From: Paenibacillus sp. FSL R5-0517
GTDB taxonomy: Bacteria > Bacillota > Bacilli > Paenibacillales > Paenibacillaceae
Length of the DNA: 64,000 nucleotides
Assembly: GCF_037974355.1 (NCBI RefSeq)
Contig: NZ_CP150235.1
Coordinates: forward strand, 6,076,001 to 6,140,000
Direction of reading: 5' to 3'
Shown one piece after another: positions 31,301 through 39,029 of the stretch; position 1 is the stretch's first letter, and every line of letters starts with the position of its first letter. Below the pieces are notes generated by a model. That model searched no databases, had not been told where the DNA came from, and worked only from the letters and a program-made list of their open reading frames with translations. The translations under genes were made by a program, and so were the position numbers.

Positions 31301-31960
31301 CTGTAACTCTTCCCGCAGGGAGGAACGGTTAACAGGGGCAGTGTATTTACGGTCATTTCCATGCAGCGGTCTCCGTTCCTTGGCAAACATGGACAGAATC
31401 TGATCCGCCGTACGGTAAGAAGGTTTATCTGCCGAGCGGCCCCACCCCGAAGCTGAACTTGGCCGACCTGCTTGGGCAAAATGAACGGGAGCACGCTCTG
31501 GAGCAACATTCAGTTGCTCACGTTGTGAATCAGGCTGGGGTCGCTCCCACTTGCTCTCTTCGACCAGCGTCCCGACCCTGGACTTGGAAAATGTGCTGGA
31601 ATGGGTATTAGCCCCTTGGCCTGTAGCAGGTTGAGGGGTCTTCCCCGAGGCAACTGTGGCATTGCGATCCTGCTGCTCACCCCATTCGTGAATAGCCAGC
31701 AGAACAGCAGCGACATGTTTACAGTAGTCATAATGCCTGCCGTCACCTGGACAACTGCAGCCTGCCACAACCTCACCCGTTCCATCTATATCCACGGTCA
31801 CCTGATAGCGCTCCGATCCACGCACCTGTGCTTCATAATGAAGCTGATCTTCACTGACCACCAGATTGGTCACCCTGCCAGATTGGTTATAATCTTCTCC
31901 GCGCTTGAATGCCGTGACCCCGCACAGCAATTTGATATCCATAATTGTGAATGGCGCCAC
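28316..31960 (-). CDS. SNF2-family helicase with SWIM zinc finger
   Basis: 1214 residues from a GTG start with AGGAGG nine bases upstream. The N-terminus holds a SWIM finger C68-x-C70 ... C80-x-H82, followed by a low-complexity linker (about 100-190), a bacterial SNF2-associated domain, and a C-terminal Swi2/Snf2 ATPase: ADDMGLGKTLQSIAY (motif I), LDEAQAIKN (motif II, DEAQ in place of DEAH), ALTGTPVENSLDELW, then LIFSQF, LKAGGTGLNLTGAD and QAIGRAHRMGQ. This matches B. subtilis YwqA-type proteins. It should translocate on double-stranded DNA or move protein from it; the biological role is not established. Single-gene unit. Confidence 0.9.
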   Translation of the reverse strand: MAPFTIMDIKLLCGVTAFKRGEDYNQSGRVTNLVVSEDQLHYEAQVRGSERYQVTVDIDGTGEVVAGCSCPGDGRHYDYCKHVAAVLLAIHEWGEQQDRNATVASGKTPQPATGQGANTHSSTFSKSRVGTLVEESKWERPQPDSQREQLNVAPERAPVHFAQAGRPSSASGWGRSADKPSYRTADQILSMFAKERRPLHGNDRKYTAPVNRSSLREELQVQFICKLIQVHKGGGKLALELKVGNKRLYVVQKVKQFLNCIEKGEPMSFTKLFHYDPLMHVFTPQDQAILSMLIRMRQSEEAYRESISGYLGASDGRDILIAPLVWKPLLELLLQADSRMEGTGFANGPLTLGEGVLPLFYRIAQGTNEGYQLEISGLRELILLPAYDAAVVEGQLHMLEPMQMRSLEDLSAALTSYGIKESIDISTQQVDEFVQHVVPELRTLGHLSIDSQVREQIAEPELSPKLYIDFYRERITARLEFDYEVMVINPLAEYLIDEEEKKVILVRDRYKERNLIERLDRSFLEREGSVWASEREDAIYDVMYHLLPELEKQVDIYMPNAVKAMVQSYPTPPKVRADLGRGLDWLEISFEMEGVDEQELQELMRRIVEKKPYFRLKSGVFLSLENEGADSFAHMADSLGLGADDIKSSHIRLPAVRALQLPGRDEVSGHVKWGGSLKRFLDDLRDPERMDFALPKALTPILRDYQNSGYQWLRTLAYYRFGGILADDMGLGKTLQSIAYITAVLQEKPEYNADHTGSDKYRESGSLWDGETLATAGIDPEAGLPLDTSENTDGSWSTMQQDGLTVRTKVIHPPVLVVAPASLTYNWANEFARFAPHLNVLIAAGQKEERANMLSGMDEADVIVTSYPLLRRDLDTYLGRTFHTLILDEAQAIKNASSQTAQAVKQIQAPRRFALTGTPVENSLDELWSIFEAVFPGLFPSYRRFRDLPPERISRMVRPFILRRLKKDVLEELPDRIETVQRSELTVEQKKLYAAYLSQLQDEASKDMEDNGFQKNRIKILAGITRLRQLCCHPALFVEGYQGDSGKMEQLLETVEDCLAAGKRILIFSQFASMLNLIRQTLAAQGKNLFYLDGQTPAQSRVEMCHRFNEGEAELFLISLKAGGTGLNLTGADTVILYDLWWNPAVEEQAIGRAHRMGQKQVVQVIRLVTEGTIEEKILELQQRKKDLIAEVIEPGDGGSTTLSEQDIRELLMV

Positions 31961-31986
31961 GCTTCTTCGCCTCCTGTGTCATGATG

Positions 31987-32028
31987 TAAAAAAACCCCAA
32001 GAGCTCCTTGAAGCAGAGATTGGGGTTC
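31987..32028 (-). terminator. Rho-independent terminator after the U32 gene
   Basis: Minus strand AACCCCAA ... TTGGGGTT followed by seven T, 38 bases past the stop of the U32-family gene. Confidence 0.85.
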
Positions 32029-32065
32029 CTTCATGCTGTAACTGTTGTTGTACCATACACTCTAA

Positions 32066-34579
32066 TTATTTCACCAATTGACCACGTGTAACGCCCAGTT
32101 GATTCGTTGCTTTGAGTGTTTTCCACACTTGTGTACCACTGATCTCGCCGCGCAATGCACGGTTGTACAGATCAATGACTTCGCGTACCTGCTCCGGTGT
32201 CTCTTCCAGGAATTCCACACGGTAGCGCGATACACCCAGATCCATAAAGTTGGTCAGATACTCGGCACCTGACTGCTCCACTGCATTGTATACCGTATTA
32301 CGACAGCCTTCATCCACACGTACCGGGTGGGACATACCAATTCGGTCTTGCAGGGATGCACGTTGTTCCTCACAAGGACGTCCACAGTTCGTATAGTCCG
32401 TTCCCTCACTCATAAACGTACAATATACACAGTGCTCGGTGTGGAACATCGGCAAATGCTGATGGATAACCACTTCGGTCTGACTTGTACGGGAGTGGCC
32501 CAGCAAATCAACCATTTGTTGAATGTTCAGGTCATAGGATGGCGTAATCCAGTCACATCCGGCTTCCAGGAACAATTCAACGGCTTTGTGATTGGCGATG
32601 TTCAATGAGAAGTCGCCGATCAGCTCCGGGTGCGTTGCATCCGGGTTTTCCATCCGATGGCGAAGGTAGAAGTACAGTGCACCTGTATTACGTACCAATA
32701 CTGCATCCGGCTTCAGACGCAGGATGTTGTTGTGATATCCGTTCTCCCCAGGCATGTGAATACGCGGTGTTGCCAGCGCGATCTTGCGACCAGCGGCATG
32801 CACAGCTTCCACGGCTGCCGGGAACTGCTTGATAAACTCGAAGTCGGCATAGATCATGCCGATACCCGCTTCGATCGCTGCCTCCACTTGTGGCAGGCTG
32901 CGACAGAGCGCGGTCAGCTCTGCTTGACCGCGAGCGACTGGCGATGCCGGTTTAACCGAATCACCGTACACATCGACCGCCCGTTTCACGTAGACAGGTG
33001 GTTTAGGACGTTCACCCGCAAGTTGTTCTACAGCCTGACGGCGAATGTTATTCAACTCGCGCATCGGGATGATGACATCACCGTGCAAGTTGACGTCCAT
33101 TCCCTCCAACTGGAACACGGTGCCTCCCAGACGTCCGAACTGCTCTTCGAGCAATTCATGCGTCATTGGACGCTTCTGTGCAATGTCCAGTTCCATCTCG
33201 GAATCAATCCGGACAGTCGTACCTTTCTGCACGTCTGTCCACCAAGTGCTAAGCGGCTGACCTGGGCTGCCGATGACCTTCACCTTCACGGGGAATACAC
33301 GGAACGGTTTCTCCGTCTCAAAGCTTTGACGCAGACGTTTGTCCAGCGCCGGGTCATTCGTTTTCCACACTTTGTCGCCAACTTTCACGCGGCGCAGATC
33401 CACGTCACTACGGCCTGGCACAACGTCAACGATCCAGCCCTCTTCGGCTTCGCCTTCGAGTTTTACACCTTTGCGACGCACATCGTATACCCGTCCGCCT
33501 TCTTCCTTCTTCGTTGGGTCTCCAGCGTCAAATACGATCCCGTCTCCACGTTTCACGGGTGCATCCAGCTTCAGGACCACACCATCGCGCAACACTTGAT
33601 CTACACGACCAAGGTAGACACCACGGCTTTTCGGGAACGTTCCATCCACCAGTTCTTTGTTGTTCGTACCGCTCAGGAAACCATGCGTGAATCCACGGGA
33701 GAAGCTTTGCTGCAATTCGCGTACTTCTTCCTTGCTTGGCGGTGTGTTATCTCCATCAAAATAACGGTCAATCGCTTTACGATATTTACTTACCACGTTC
33801 GCTACGTATTCCGGCGTTTTGAGACGTCCTTCAATTTTGAAAGAAGTCACTCCTGCTTCGATCAGTTCCGGCATCAGATCAATCGCTGCCAGATCCTTCG
33901 GAGACAACAGATAGGCTACATCACCCATCGGCTTGTGCACTCCATCCACCATTAGATCGTATGGAAGACGACAAGCTTGTGCGCACTCCCCGCGGTTCGC
34001 CGAACGTCCTCCCCACATTTCGGAAGTCAGACATTGCCCCGAGTATGAGACACACAGCGCACCGTGAACAAATACTTCCATTGGAAGCTTCGCCTGTTCG
34101 CCGATTTTCTGGATCTGCTTCAGGTTGTTCTCCCGTCCCAGAACGACACGTTCCATATCAAACGGCTTCGTAAACTCGACCGCTTCCGGTGACGTAATCG
34201 TCATCTGTGTTGAACCGTGAATCGGGAAATCCGGCGAGATCTCGCGGATCATCTTCACCAGACCCAAATCCTGAACAATTACAGCGTCTACACCAGCATC
34301 GACACATGCATCAATCAGTTCTTTGGCATCCGTCAATTCATTTTCAAAAATCAATATATTAAAGGTCAAGAAACCTTTTACGCCATAACTGTGCAAAAAC
34401 GCCATAATCTCCGGCAGCTCGTCCATGCGGAAATTGTTCGCCCGTGCCCGTGCATTAAACTTTTCGACTCCGAAGAAAATTGCATCTGCGCCATTGGCTA
34501 CCGCCGAACGCATACAATCCCAGTCACCAGCAGGTGCCAGAAGTTCAACGTCTTCTCTTCGTATTGTTGCTGTTTTCAT
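32066..34579 (-). CDS. U32 peptidase-family protein, probable RNA hydroxylation enzyme
   Basis: 837 residues from the ATG at 34579, chosen because GGGGAGG lies six bases before it; an ATG 15 bases earlier contains that ribosome site within its own codons. N-terminal TIM-barrel-like domain LLAPAGDWDCMRSAVANGADAIFFG, then the family signature VFVHGALCVSYSGQC ... NRGECAQACRLPYD, a DUF3656-like middle part, and a C-terminal part with HCVYCTFMSEGTDYTNCGRPCE. The cysteines suggest an iron-sulfur cluster. Relatives RlhA (23S C2501 hydroxylation) and TrhP (tRNA 5-hydroxyuridine) modify RNA instead of cutting protein; which RNA is modified here is unknown. Own terminator downstream. Confidence 0.85.
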   Translation of the reverse strand: MKTATIRREDVELLAPAGDWDCMRSAVANGADAIFFGVEKFNARARANNFRMDELPEIMAFLHSYGVKGFLTFNILIFENELTDAKELIDACVDAGVDAVIVQDLGLVKMIREISPDFPIHGSTQMTITSPEAVEFTKPFDMERVVLGRENNLKQIQKIGEQAKLPMEVFVHGALCVSYSGQCLTSEMWGGRSANRGECAQACRLPYDLMVDGVHKPMGDVAYLLSPKDLAAIDLMPELIEAGVTSFKIEGRLKTPEYVANVVSKYRKAIDRYFDGDNTPPSKEEVRELQQSFSRGFTHGFLSGTNNKELVDGTFPKSRGVYLGRVDQVLRDGVVLKLDAPVKRGDGIVFDAGDPTKKEEGGRVYDVRRKGVKLEGEAEEGWIVDVVPGRSDVDLRRVKVGDKVWKTNDPALDKRLRQSFETEKPFRVFPVKVKVIGSPGQPLSTWWTDVQKGTTVRIDSEMELDIAQKRPMTHELLEEQFGRLGGTVFQLEGMDVNLHGDVIIPMRELNNIRRQAVEQLAGERPKPPVYVKRAVDVYGDSVKPASPVARGQAELTALCRSLPQVEAAIEAGIGMIYADFEFIKQFPAAVEAVHAAGRKIALATPRIHMPGENGYHNNILRLKPDAVLVRNTGALYFYLRHRMENPDATHPELIGDFSLNIANHKAVELFLEAGCDWITPSYDLNIQQMVDLLGHSRTSQTEVVIHQHLPMFHTEHCVYCTFMSEGTDYTNCGRPCEEQRASLQDRIGMSHPVRVDEGCRNTVYNAVEQSGAEYLTNFMDLGVSRYRVEFLEETPEQVREVIDLYNRALRGEISGTQVWKTLKATNQLGVTRGQLVK

Positions 34580-34865
34580 GTAGATCCTCCCCATAGCCGG
34601 CTATCCGCCGGATTTCATCCCTATATCCTTAAACGCCTGAACATACCAAGCTTAAAACTGCACCTTATCGGGTACACCTACATTGTCACGGTATTTACTA
34701 TATCTATCTATTATGTCTGTATTGCCTGAACTCCAAGCTTACAGTCATTCATATTCACCAGATCAGCAGTCATAACTCCTGAACTAGTATAGTGTACCAC
34801 TTCTGCACCGACTCTTCTACGTTTTCCTGAAAAAACCGTTTACCATTTTCATTTCCAGCACGACG
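34580..34865. other. Intergenic region, U32 promoter side
   Basis: 286 bases between the U32 gene start and the terminator of the next gene. Contains the short palindrome ATAGCCGGCTAT near 34593-34604 and AT-rich promoter-like stretches on the minus strand, none with a convincing -35/-10 pair. No gene seen. Confidence 0.5.
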
Positions 34866-34897
34866 AAAAACCGAAAGGTCTTTAGACCCTCCGGCTT
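34866..34897 (-). terminator. Rho-independent terminator of the exported CuAO-N protein gene
   Basis: Minus strand AAGCCGGAGGGTC-taaa-GACCTTTCGGTTTTT, with a run of T; 11 bases past the stop. Confidence 0.85.
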
Positions 34898-34907
34898 CAC
34901 TACAATT

Positions 34908-36803
34908 TTATTTAATAAAAGTAAATGAGTTCACTGCTTTTTCCAAGGCTGCCGCCTGAACTTCTGTCTTGTTGGCATCATTCAGGCCACTTGTGATCGT
35001 ATAGGTCGTTCCGTCCTTTTCAAACACGATCTGGCGACCCGCATATGGCACGCCTTTGTCCAGCTCATGATACGTGAAGGAAAATGCAGGCACACCCGCA
35101 AACGTCAGTTCCTCACTGCGAAGCAGCTGAAAGTTTTTCCTCGTTTTGGTGGCTTCAGCGTAAGCTTCTCTCAGTTGACTGACCGTCATCTCGATCGACT
35201 TGTCTTCACTCGCCGCAATGGAGAATTCTCCGCCCGTGAAGGTGTACACCACAGGTGAATACTCAAAACGATCACTGTAAGGTGTCCAGTAACGCGGAAT
35301 ATCCACACTGTATTTATAACGTTTGGATGTACGCGTAAGTGTCTTCGTTTTGTCCGTCAAATACGGATCTTCATCCAGCTGACCGAAATTATCGGCAACC
35401 GTATCAAAATCAATCTCGACACTCTTCATAATCCGTTCAAACCATGCCCGATCTGCACTTTGCTCTTCCGGGAATGTATACTCTGCATAATATCGATACC
35501 CATTCTTCTGCAAAAGAACATCGAATTCGGTCTGCCAGCCGCCGCCAAAGTTATAACGGAATTCGTTCACCTCGGCAGTCTCTCCCGAGATATCCATCGT
35601 ATATGAGCCAATTGGCTCATAACTCTCTGGTGTAAATGTCTCGCGCATCCACTTATCCAGTTGGCCGCTCCAGTCTTTGACCGTTGTACCTGCTTTCGCC
35701 GAAGTGACACGCCATTGCAGATATGCACCATCTTTGGCTTCATAGATCATCTGATTGTTGTCGATCGACCAGCCCGCAGGAATCTTCAATTCAATACCAT
35801 AGTCATCATTCCATGCGGAGCGCATGCCGTTATCTACAGTGGAGAGATCCTTGATCGTTCGATCCGATTCCGCATAGGTTGGCTGGAATGAATTGAGCAG
35901 CGCTGCACGTTTGCCCAGATCCTTATAATTCAGGGCTTCGTAATCTGCGAGGTACACATCATATTGACGGCCCTCGTTCAGATACTGACGCATCTCCCAC
36001 AACATGCCATCTACATCTTTCACAATGATGCGTGCATAAGGCGTTTTACCTTTCGACACCGCTTCACGATCCAGCACCGTATCTCCCGATTGTTTGGCCT
36101 CCTGGACAAGTTGCTGCAACAAATCATCCGCATCCAGAGCCACGTCCTGATCGCTGACGTACACCTCAAGATAATAACTGTTGTCCGCAGCGCCAAAAGT
36201 CATCATGCGCTCCTGCTCACCGGTCTGGAAAACCATAAGGTCTGCCGGATAGTTAATGGACCAGCCGTAAAAGCTGTTGCCAATTCTGGTTTTGCCTTCA
36301 TCCGGATGAAGGCCGTCCTCATGGTCTACCGAATCATCGGTTTGCAACAGACGAATCACCATTTCTCCGGAACTGTTCGGAGCTAGCGTTGCTCCAATCC
36401 CGGCGGCAACCGGACGAAGTGGAACCATAAGTACGCCATTCACCATCTTCGGAGCGGCACCCATCTCATGCTTTACACCATCTACCCAGGCACTTGAACT
36501 GCCAATCGTTAGGGTAACCGTGTGCGGACCTTCCTTGATTTTGACAATATCATTTTTCTCCAGCCGGATTTCACTGCCAAATGCTTTTTTGAATACACCG
36601 ACAGGTACCATCGTCACACCCTTGACCTTGTAAGGTTTGGCTATGGCCTGCTTATCACCGTTAATATAAGCTCTCGTGCTGCCCGCTTTGACCCGTAATT
36701 CACTTGTCGTCAGATCAGATGCCCATACAGGTAATGCCGCTCCAATGGTTAGCATCCCGGTTAATACACCTGTGCTTAGCACACGTATCCATGACTTTTT
36801 CAT
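34908..36803 (-). CDS. Exported protein with copper-amine-oxidase-N-like domain
   Basis: I place the start at the ATG at 36803 (631 residues, MKKSWIRVLSTGVLTGMLTIG, a clear signal peptide ending ALPVWA). GGAGAGAGG is 13 bases upstream, a little far; an ATG at 36827 or an overlapping one at 36878 are alternatives. The mature N-terminus has a stalk domain of the copper amine oxidase N-terminal type (KPYKVKGVTMVPVGVFKKAFGSEI, then MVNGVLMVPLRPVAAGIGA), which in Bacillales is usually a wall or surface anchor and not an oxidase. The rest is two or three repeats of a mixed fold, each opening with a Trp/Tyr-x-I-x-(Y/I)-P pattern (GWSINYPADLMV, GIELKIPAGWSI, YSVDIPRYWTP). Function unknown. It starts after the protease gene on the same transcript. 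Confidence 0.75.
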   Translation of the reverse strand: MKKSWIRVLSTGVLTGMLTIGAALPVWASDLTTSELRVKAGSTRAYINGDKQAIAKPYKVKGVTMVPVGVFKKAFGSEIRLEKNDIVKIKEGPHTVTLTIGSSSAWVDGVKHEMGAAPKMVNGVLMVPLRPVAAGIGATLAPNSSGEMVIRLLQTDDSVDHEDGLHPDEGKTRIGNSFYGWSINYPADLMVFQTGEQERMMTFGAADNSYYLEVYVSDQDVALDADDLLQQLVQEAKQSGDTVLDREAVSKGKTPYARIIVKDVDGMLWEMRQYLNEGRQYDVYLADYEALNYKDLGKRAALLNSFQPTYAESDRTIKDLSTVDNGMRSAWNDDYGIELKIPAGWSIDNNQMIYEAKDGAYLQWRVTSAKAGTTVKDWSGQLDKWMRETFTPESYEPIGSYTMDISGETAEVNEFRYNFGGGWQTEFDVLLQKNGYRYYAEYTFPEEQSADRAWFERIMKSVEIDFDTVADNFGQLDEDPYLTDKTKTLTRTSKRYKYSVDIPRYWTPYSDRFEYSPVVYTFTGGEFSIAASEDKSIEMTVSQLREAYAEATKTRKNFQLLRSEELTFAGVPAFSFTYHELDKGVPYAGRQIVFEKDGTTYTITSGLNDANKTEVQAAALEKAVNSFTFIK

Positions 36804-36846
36804 TCCGTTCTTTCGTCCTCTCTCCATCCGGGCTGATCGCCGGGCT

Positions 36847-38016
36847 TTATTGTTCTTCATCTGCAAGGAACGCTTCATCTTCCTCGTCTACGATGTCTGC
36901 GCGATCAGCAAGTACCAACGTGCGGGTGACGATATCGCCATCCGATTGCATCAATAGCTTTACCTTTTGCCCAGGCAGATACGTTTTAAGCAACTCATTG
37001 ATATCTACTACGGAGGAGACACGTGTACCTGCCACACTATAGATGACGTCGCCCGCTTTGATTTTGGCTTTCTTTGCTCCAGGTGACAGTACACCCGTTA
37101 TCGTCAAGGGATCATCTGTAGGCAGGCCCACAATCGCAGACCAGCTTTCTTCCAGCTGTAGACCCAGACTTGCACGTTTTATTTTGCCATATTTAAAAAA
37201 CTGATCGATGATATATTGAACGGTATCCACCGGAATCGAAAATCCCAAACTTTCTACGCCGACCGCAGAAAATTTCATGGAATTGATACCAACGACTTCA
37301 CCCTTCAGGTTGACCAGCGGTCCTCCGCTATTTCCCGGATTAATCGCCGTGTCGGTCTGAATCAAACGATAGGTTTCCTCAACACCACGATTCAAGCCGC
37401 TAATGACCCCTACCGTTGCCGAGTTGCGCAAGGAAAAGGAAATCGGCGTACCCAAGGCGATCACCGTTTCACCAACAGAGGTTTGTGAAGCTTTGGCGAA
37501 GCTCGCCGGTTGGAGTGATTTAGCATTGATTTTGATTAGCGCCAGATCACTGAGTGCATCACTGTATGTTTTCGTAATTTTGTATGTATTGCCATCCGTC
37601 GTTACGACCACAGGGTTTGTTAATCCATCCACCACATGGGCATTCGTTACGATCCATCCGTTGGATCGGATAATGACACCTGTACCATGCGCAAGATTAT
37701 AGCGGTTGTCTGATGATGCACCTTCCTGCACTTCGGTAGATTTCCCAATAATGCCTACAACCGAAGGGGATACCTTTTCGATCACTTTGGGGATGGCTTC
37801 ACTTCCCTTGTACGTGTACGTTCCTGATTTGGCATCATATTGTCCACTTCCACCAACTGCCTTAAGCAGATCCTTGGTGTTCACATAGACTTGACCGTCC
37901 ACCACTTTCGCTTGCATTGCCGCTTTGGATTCAGCCGCACCGGCCGTTGCCGCTACACTAATCGAGAGTACAGCAGCCATCAGTATGGCTATTCCCTTTT
38001 TACCCAACACGCTCAT
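36847..38016 (-). CDS. Exported trypsin-like (HtrA/DegP-type) serine protease
   Basis: 389 residues with a signal peptide (MSVLGKKGIAILMAAVLSIS ... GAAE). A short CuAO-N-like stalk (VVDGQVYVNTKDLLKAVGG) precedes a trypsin-like domain with intact triad: His in TNAHVVDG, Asp in SDLALIKI, Ser in PGNSGGPL. A single PDZ domain follows (LGLQLEESWSAIV ... GAKKAKIKAGDVIYSV) and an acidic tail (DEEDEAFLADEEQ). Likely a cell-surface quality-control protease or a processing enzyme for the downstream protein, with which it shares a transcript and the stalk domain type. It ends 44 bases before the chosen start of that gene. Confidence 0.87.
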   Translation of the reverse strand: MSVLGKKGIAILMAAVLSISVAATAGAAESKAAMQAKVVDGQVYVNTKDLLKAVGGSGQYDAKSGTYTYKGSEAIPKVIEKVSPSVVGIIGKSTEVQEGASSDNRYNLAHGTGVIIRSNGWIVTNAHVVDGLTNPVVVTTDGNTYKITKTYSDALSDLALIKINAKSLQPASFAKASQTSVGETVIALGTPISFSLRNSATVGVISGLNRGVEETYRLIQTDTAINPGNSGGPLVNLKGEVVGINSMKFSAVGVESLGFSIPVDTVQYIIDQFFKYGKIKRASLGLQLEESWSAIVGLPTDDPLTITGVLSPGAKKAKIKAGDVIYSVAGTRVSSVVDINELLKTYLPGQKVKLLMQSDGDIVTRTLVLADRADIVDEEDEAFLADEEQ

Positions 38017-38211
38017 ATTCTCACCTGACCCTCTCTATACATCCTTCTTGCGCGACTCGACATCGGATTCATCGCTGAATCTATTTTCTCTTTCTCTCAT
38101 CTGCAATTCCGGTATCCTTCAATGTATCATACAGAATCTGGATATACAATTGTTTTAAGTCCTATTTTAGTAGAGAAGATAGAATCTTGATCAATCGCTC
38201 GATATAAACGA

Positions 38212-38248
38212 AAAAAACACCCTCCATGTCTCCCGTGGAAAGTGTTCC
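38212..38248 (-). terminator. Possible terminator after the small membrane protein gene
   Basis: Minus strand ACACTTTCCA-cgggagaca-TGGAGGGTGT followed by seven T. It lies about 230 bases beyond the small gene's stop and beyond the MITE-like element, so it may end a read-through transcript before the protease gene. Confidence 0.6.
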
Positions 38249-38263
38249 TTCATACCTCTTTTA

Positions 38264-38445
38264 GAGGTTGTTCAATAAGTTCGCTTTTGATTACGAAGGA
38301 GGATGCCTAGTGGCATCATCAGCATCGAAGTTGAAATTCAGCCGAAATGTCCGTTGCTCACGTAGTTTGCCTACGCTCCGCTACTCCATTTCTAGCTTCA
38401 TTCCATCTTCTCGGCACTGAAAACCGATCTTTTTGAACATGCACT
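38264..38445. mobile_element. MITE-like non-coding element
   Basis: About 182 bases with imperfect inverted ends: GTTGTTCAATAAGTTCG at the left and CGATCTTTTTGAACATGC at the right. Internal inverted segments (GTAG-tttgc-CTAC; AAATTC.../...GAAATG-type arms) suggest a foldback. No open frame of note. From memory, very similar segments recur between genes in Paenibacillus genomes; that is recollection and was not searched. It interrupts the 463-base gap between the protease gene and the small membrane protein gene. Confidence 0.65.
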
Positions 38446-38479
38446 AATCGCTTATATATCCTTCACTTCAGTGGCCTTT

Positions 38480-38692
38480 CTACTGAGCAAACCAACCGGT
38501 TATCATCGCATAATCCGTCATCAAAAATACAAGCAGACTGACTACTGCAAATCCGATCGCAAACAGATTCTTCTTCGGTGCCCGAAGAAGCCGAACGACT
38601 CCGATGAAAATCAGGATCGTAAATAAGATGACAAAAATATCAAATGCATTAAAATTCGATGTACTCGCCGTGGCAGCTTCTGCAAACAGCAT
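38480..38692 (-). CDS. Small two-helix membrane protein
   Basis: 70 residues: a short N-terminal stretch, a first transmembrane helix (FDIFVILFTILIFIGVVRLL), a basic turn (RAPKKN), and a second helix (LFAIGFAVVSLLVFLMTDYAMI). The pattern resembles the DUF2759 family of small Bacillales proteins, but this is a weak match from memory. AGGAGG precedes the ATG (plus-strand CCTCCTT at 38703-38709). No function can be given. Confidence 0.65.
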   Translation of the reverse strand: MLFAEAATASTSNFNAFDIFVILFTILIFIGVVRLLRAPKKNLFAIGFAVVSLLVFLMTDYAMITGWFAQ

Positions 38693-38910
38693 GGATAGAC
38701 AGACCTCCTTACCATAGTTGAACAGCTAACGCATACCCTAATATCTTCCTCTATGTTATCTGTACCCTGCTTGTAATGCAAGCCCTATCATCCATAAAAA
38801 TGAAAAAAATCCAAATTGGCCGAATATTCCTGTAATGCTCGTCATAATGCATATGTAAACACTTTCACGCAATAACCTTAGAGCGAAGAAAAACTGTGCA
38901 TCATTCCAAT

Positions 38911-38986
38911 TTAAAAAGCCCTTCTTCCCGGAAGCAGAGCAAGTTAGATCGTAATCCAACGTCTCAACCATTTCGAAAAGAAGGGC
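38911..38986 (-). terminator. Probable uvrA terminator with a long loop
   Basis: Minus strand GCCCTTCTT ... AAGAAGGGC (nine perfect pairs) with a loop of about 50 bases, followed by TTTTTAAATT. It starts 44 bases past the uvrA stop. The rest of 38693-39029 holds no supported gene. Confidence 0.5.
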
Positions 38987-39029
38987 CAATACTGTCATTC
39001 ATATGGTTCTAACTACTGGTTAGAGAATC

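Noticed and set aside
38756..38998. An 80-residue open frame on the minus strand between uvrA and the small membrane protein gene
   Set aside because: No Shine-Dalgarno before its ATG, and its first half is covered by the uvrA terminator stem. I treat it as chance.
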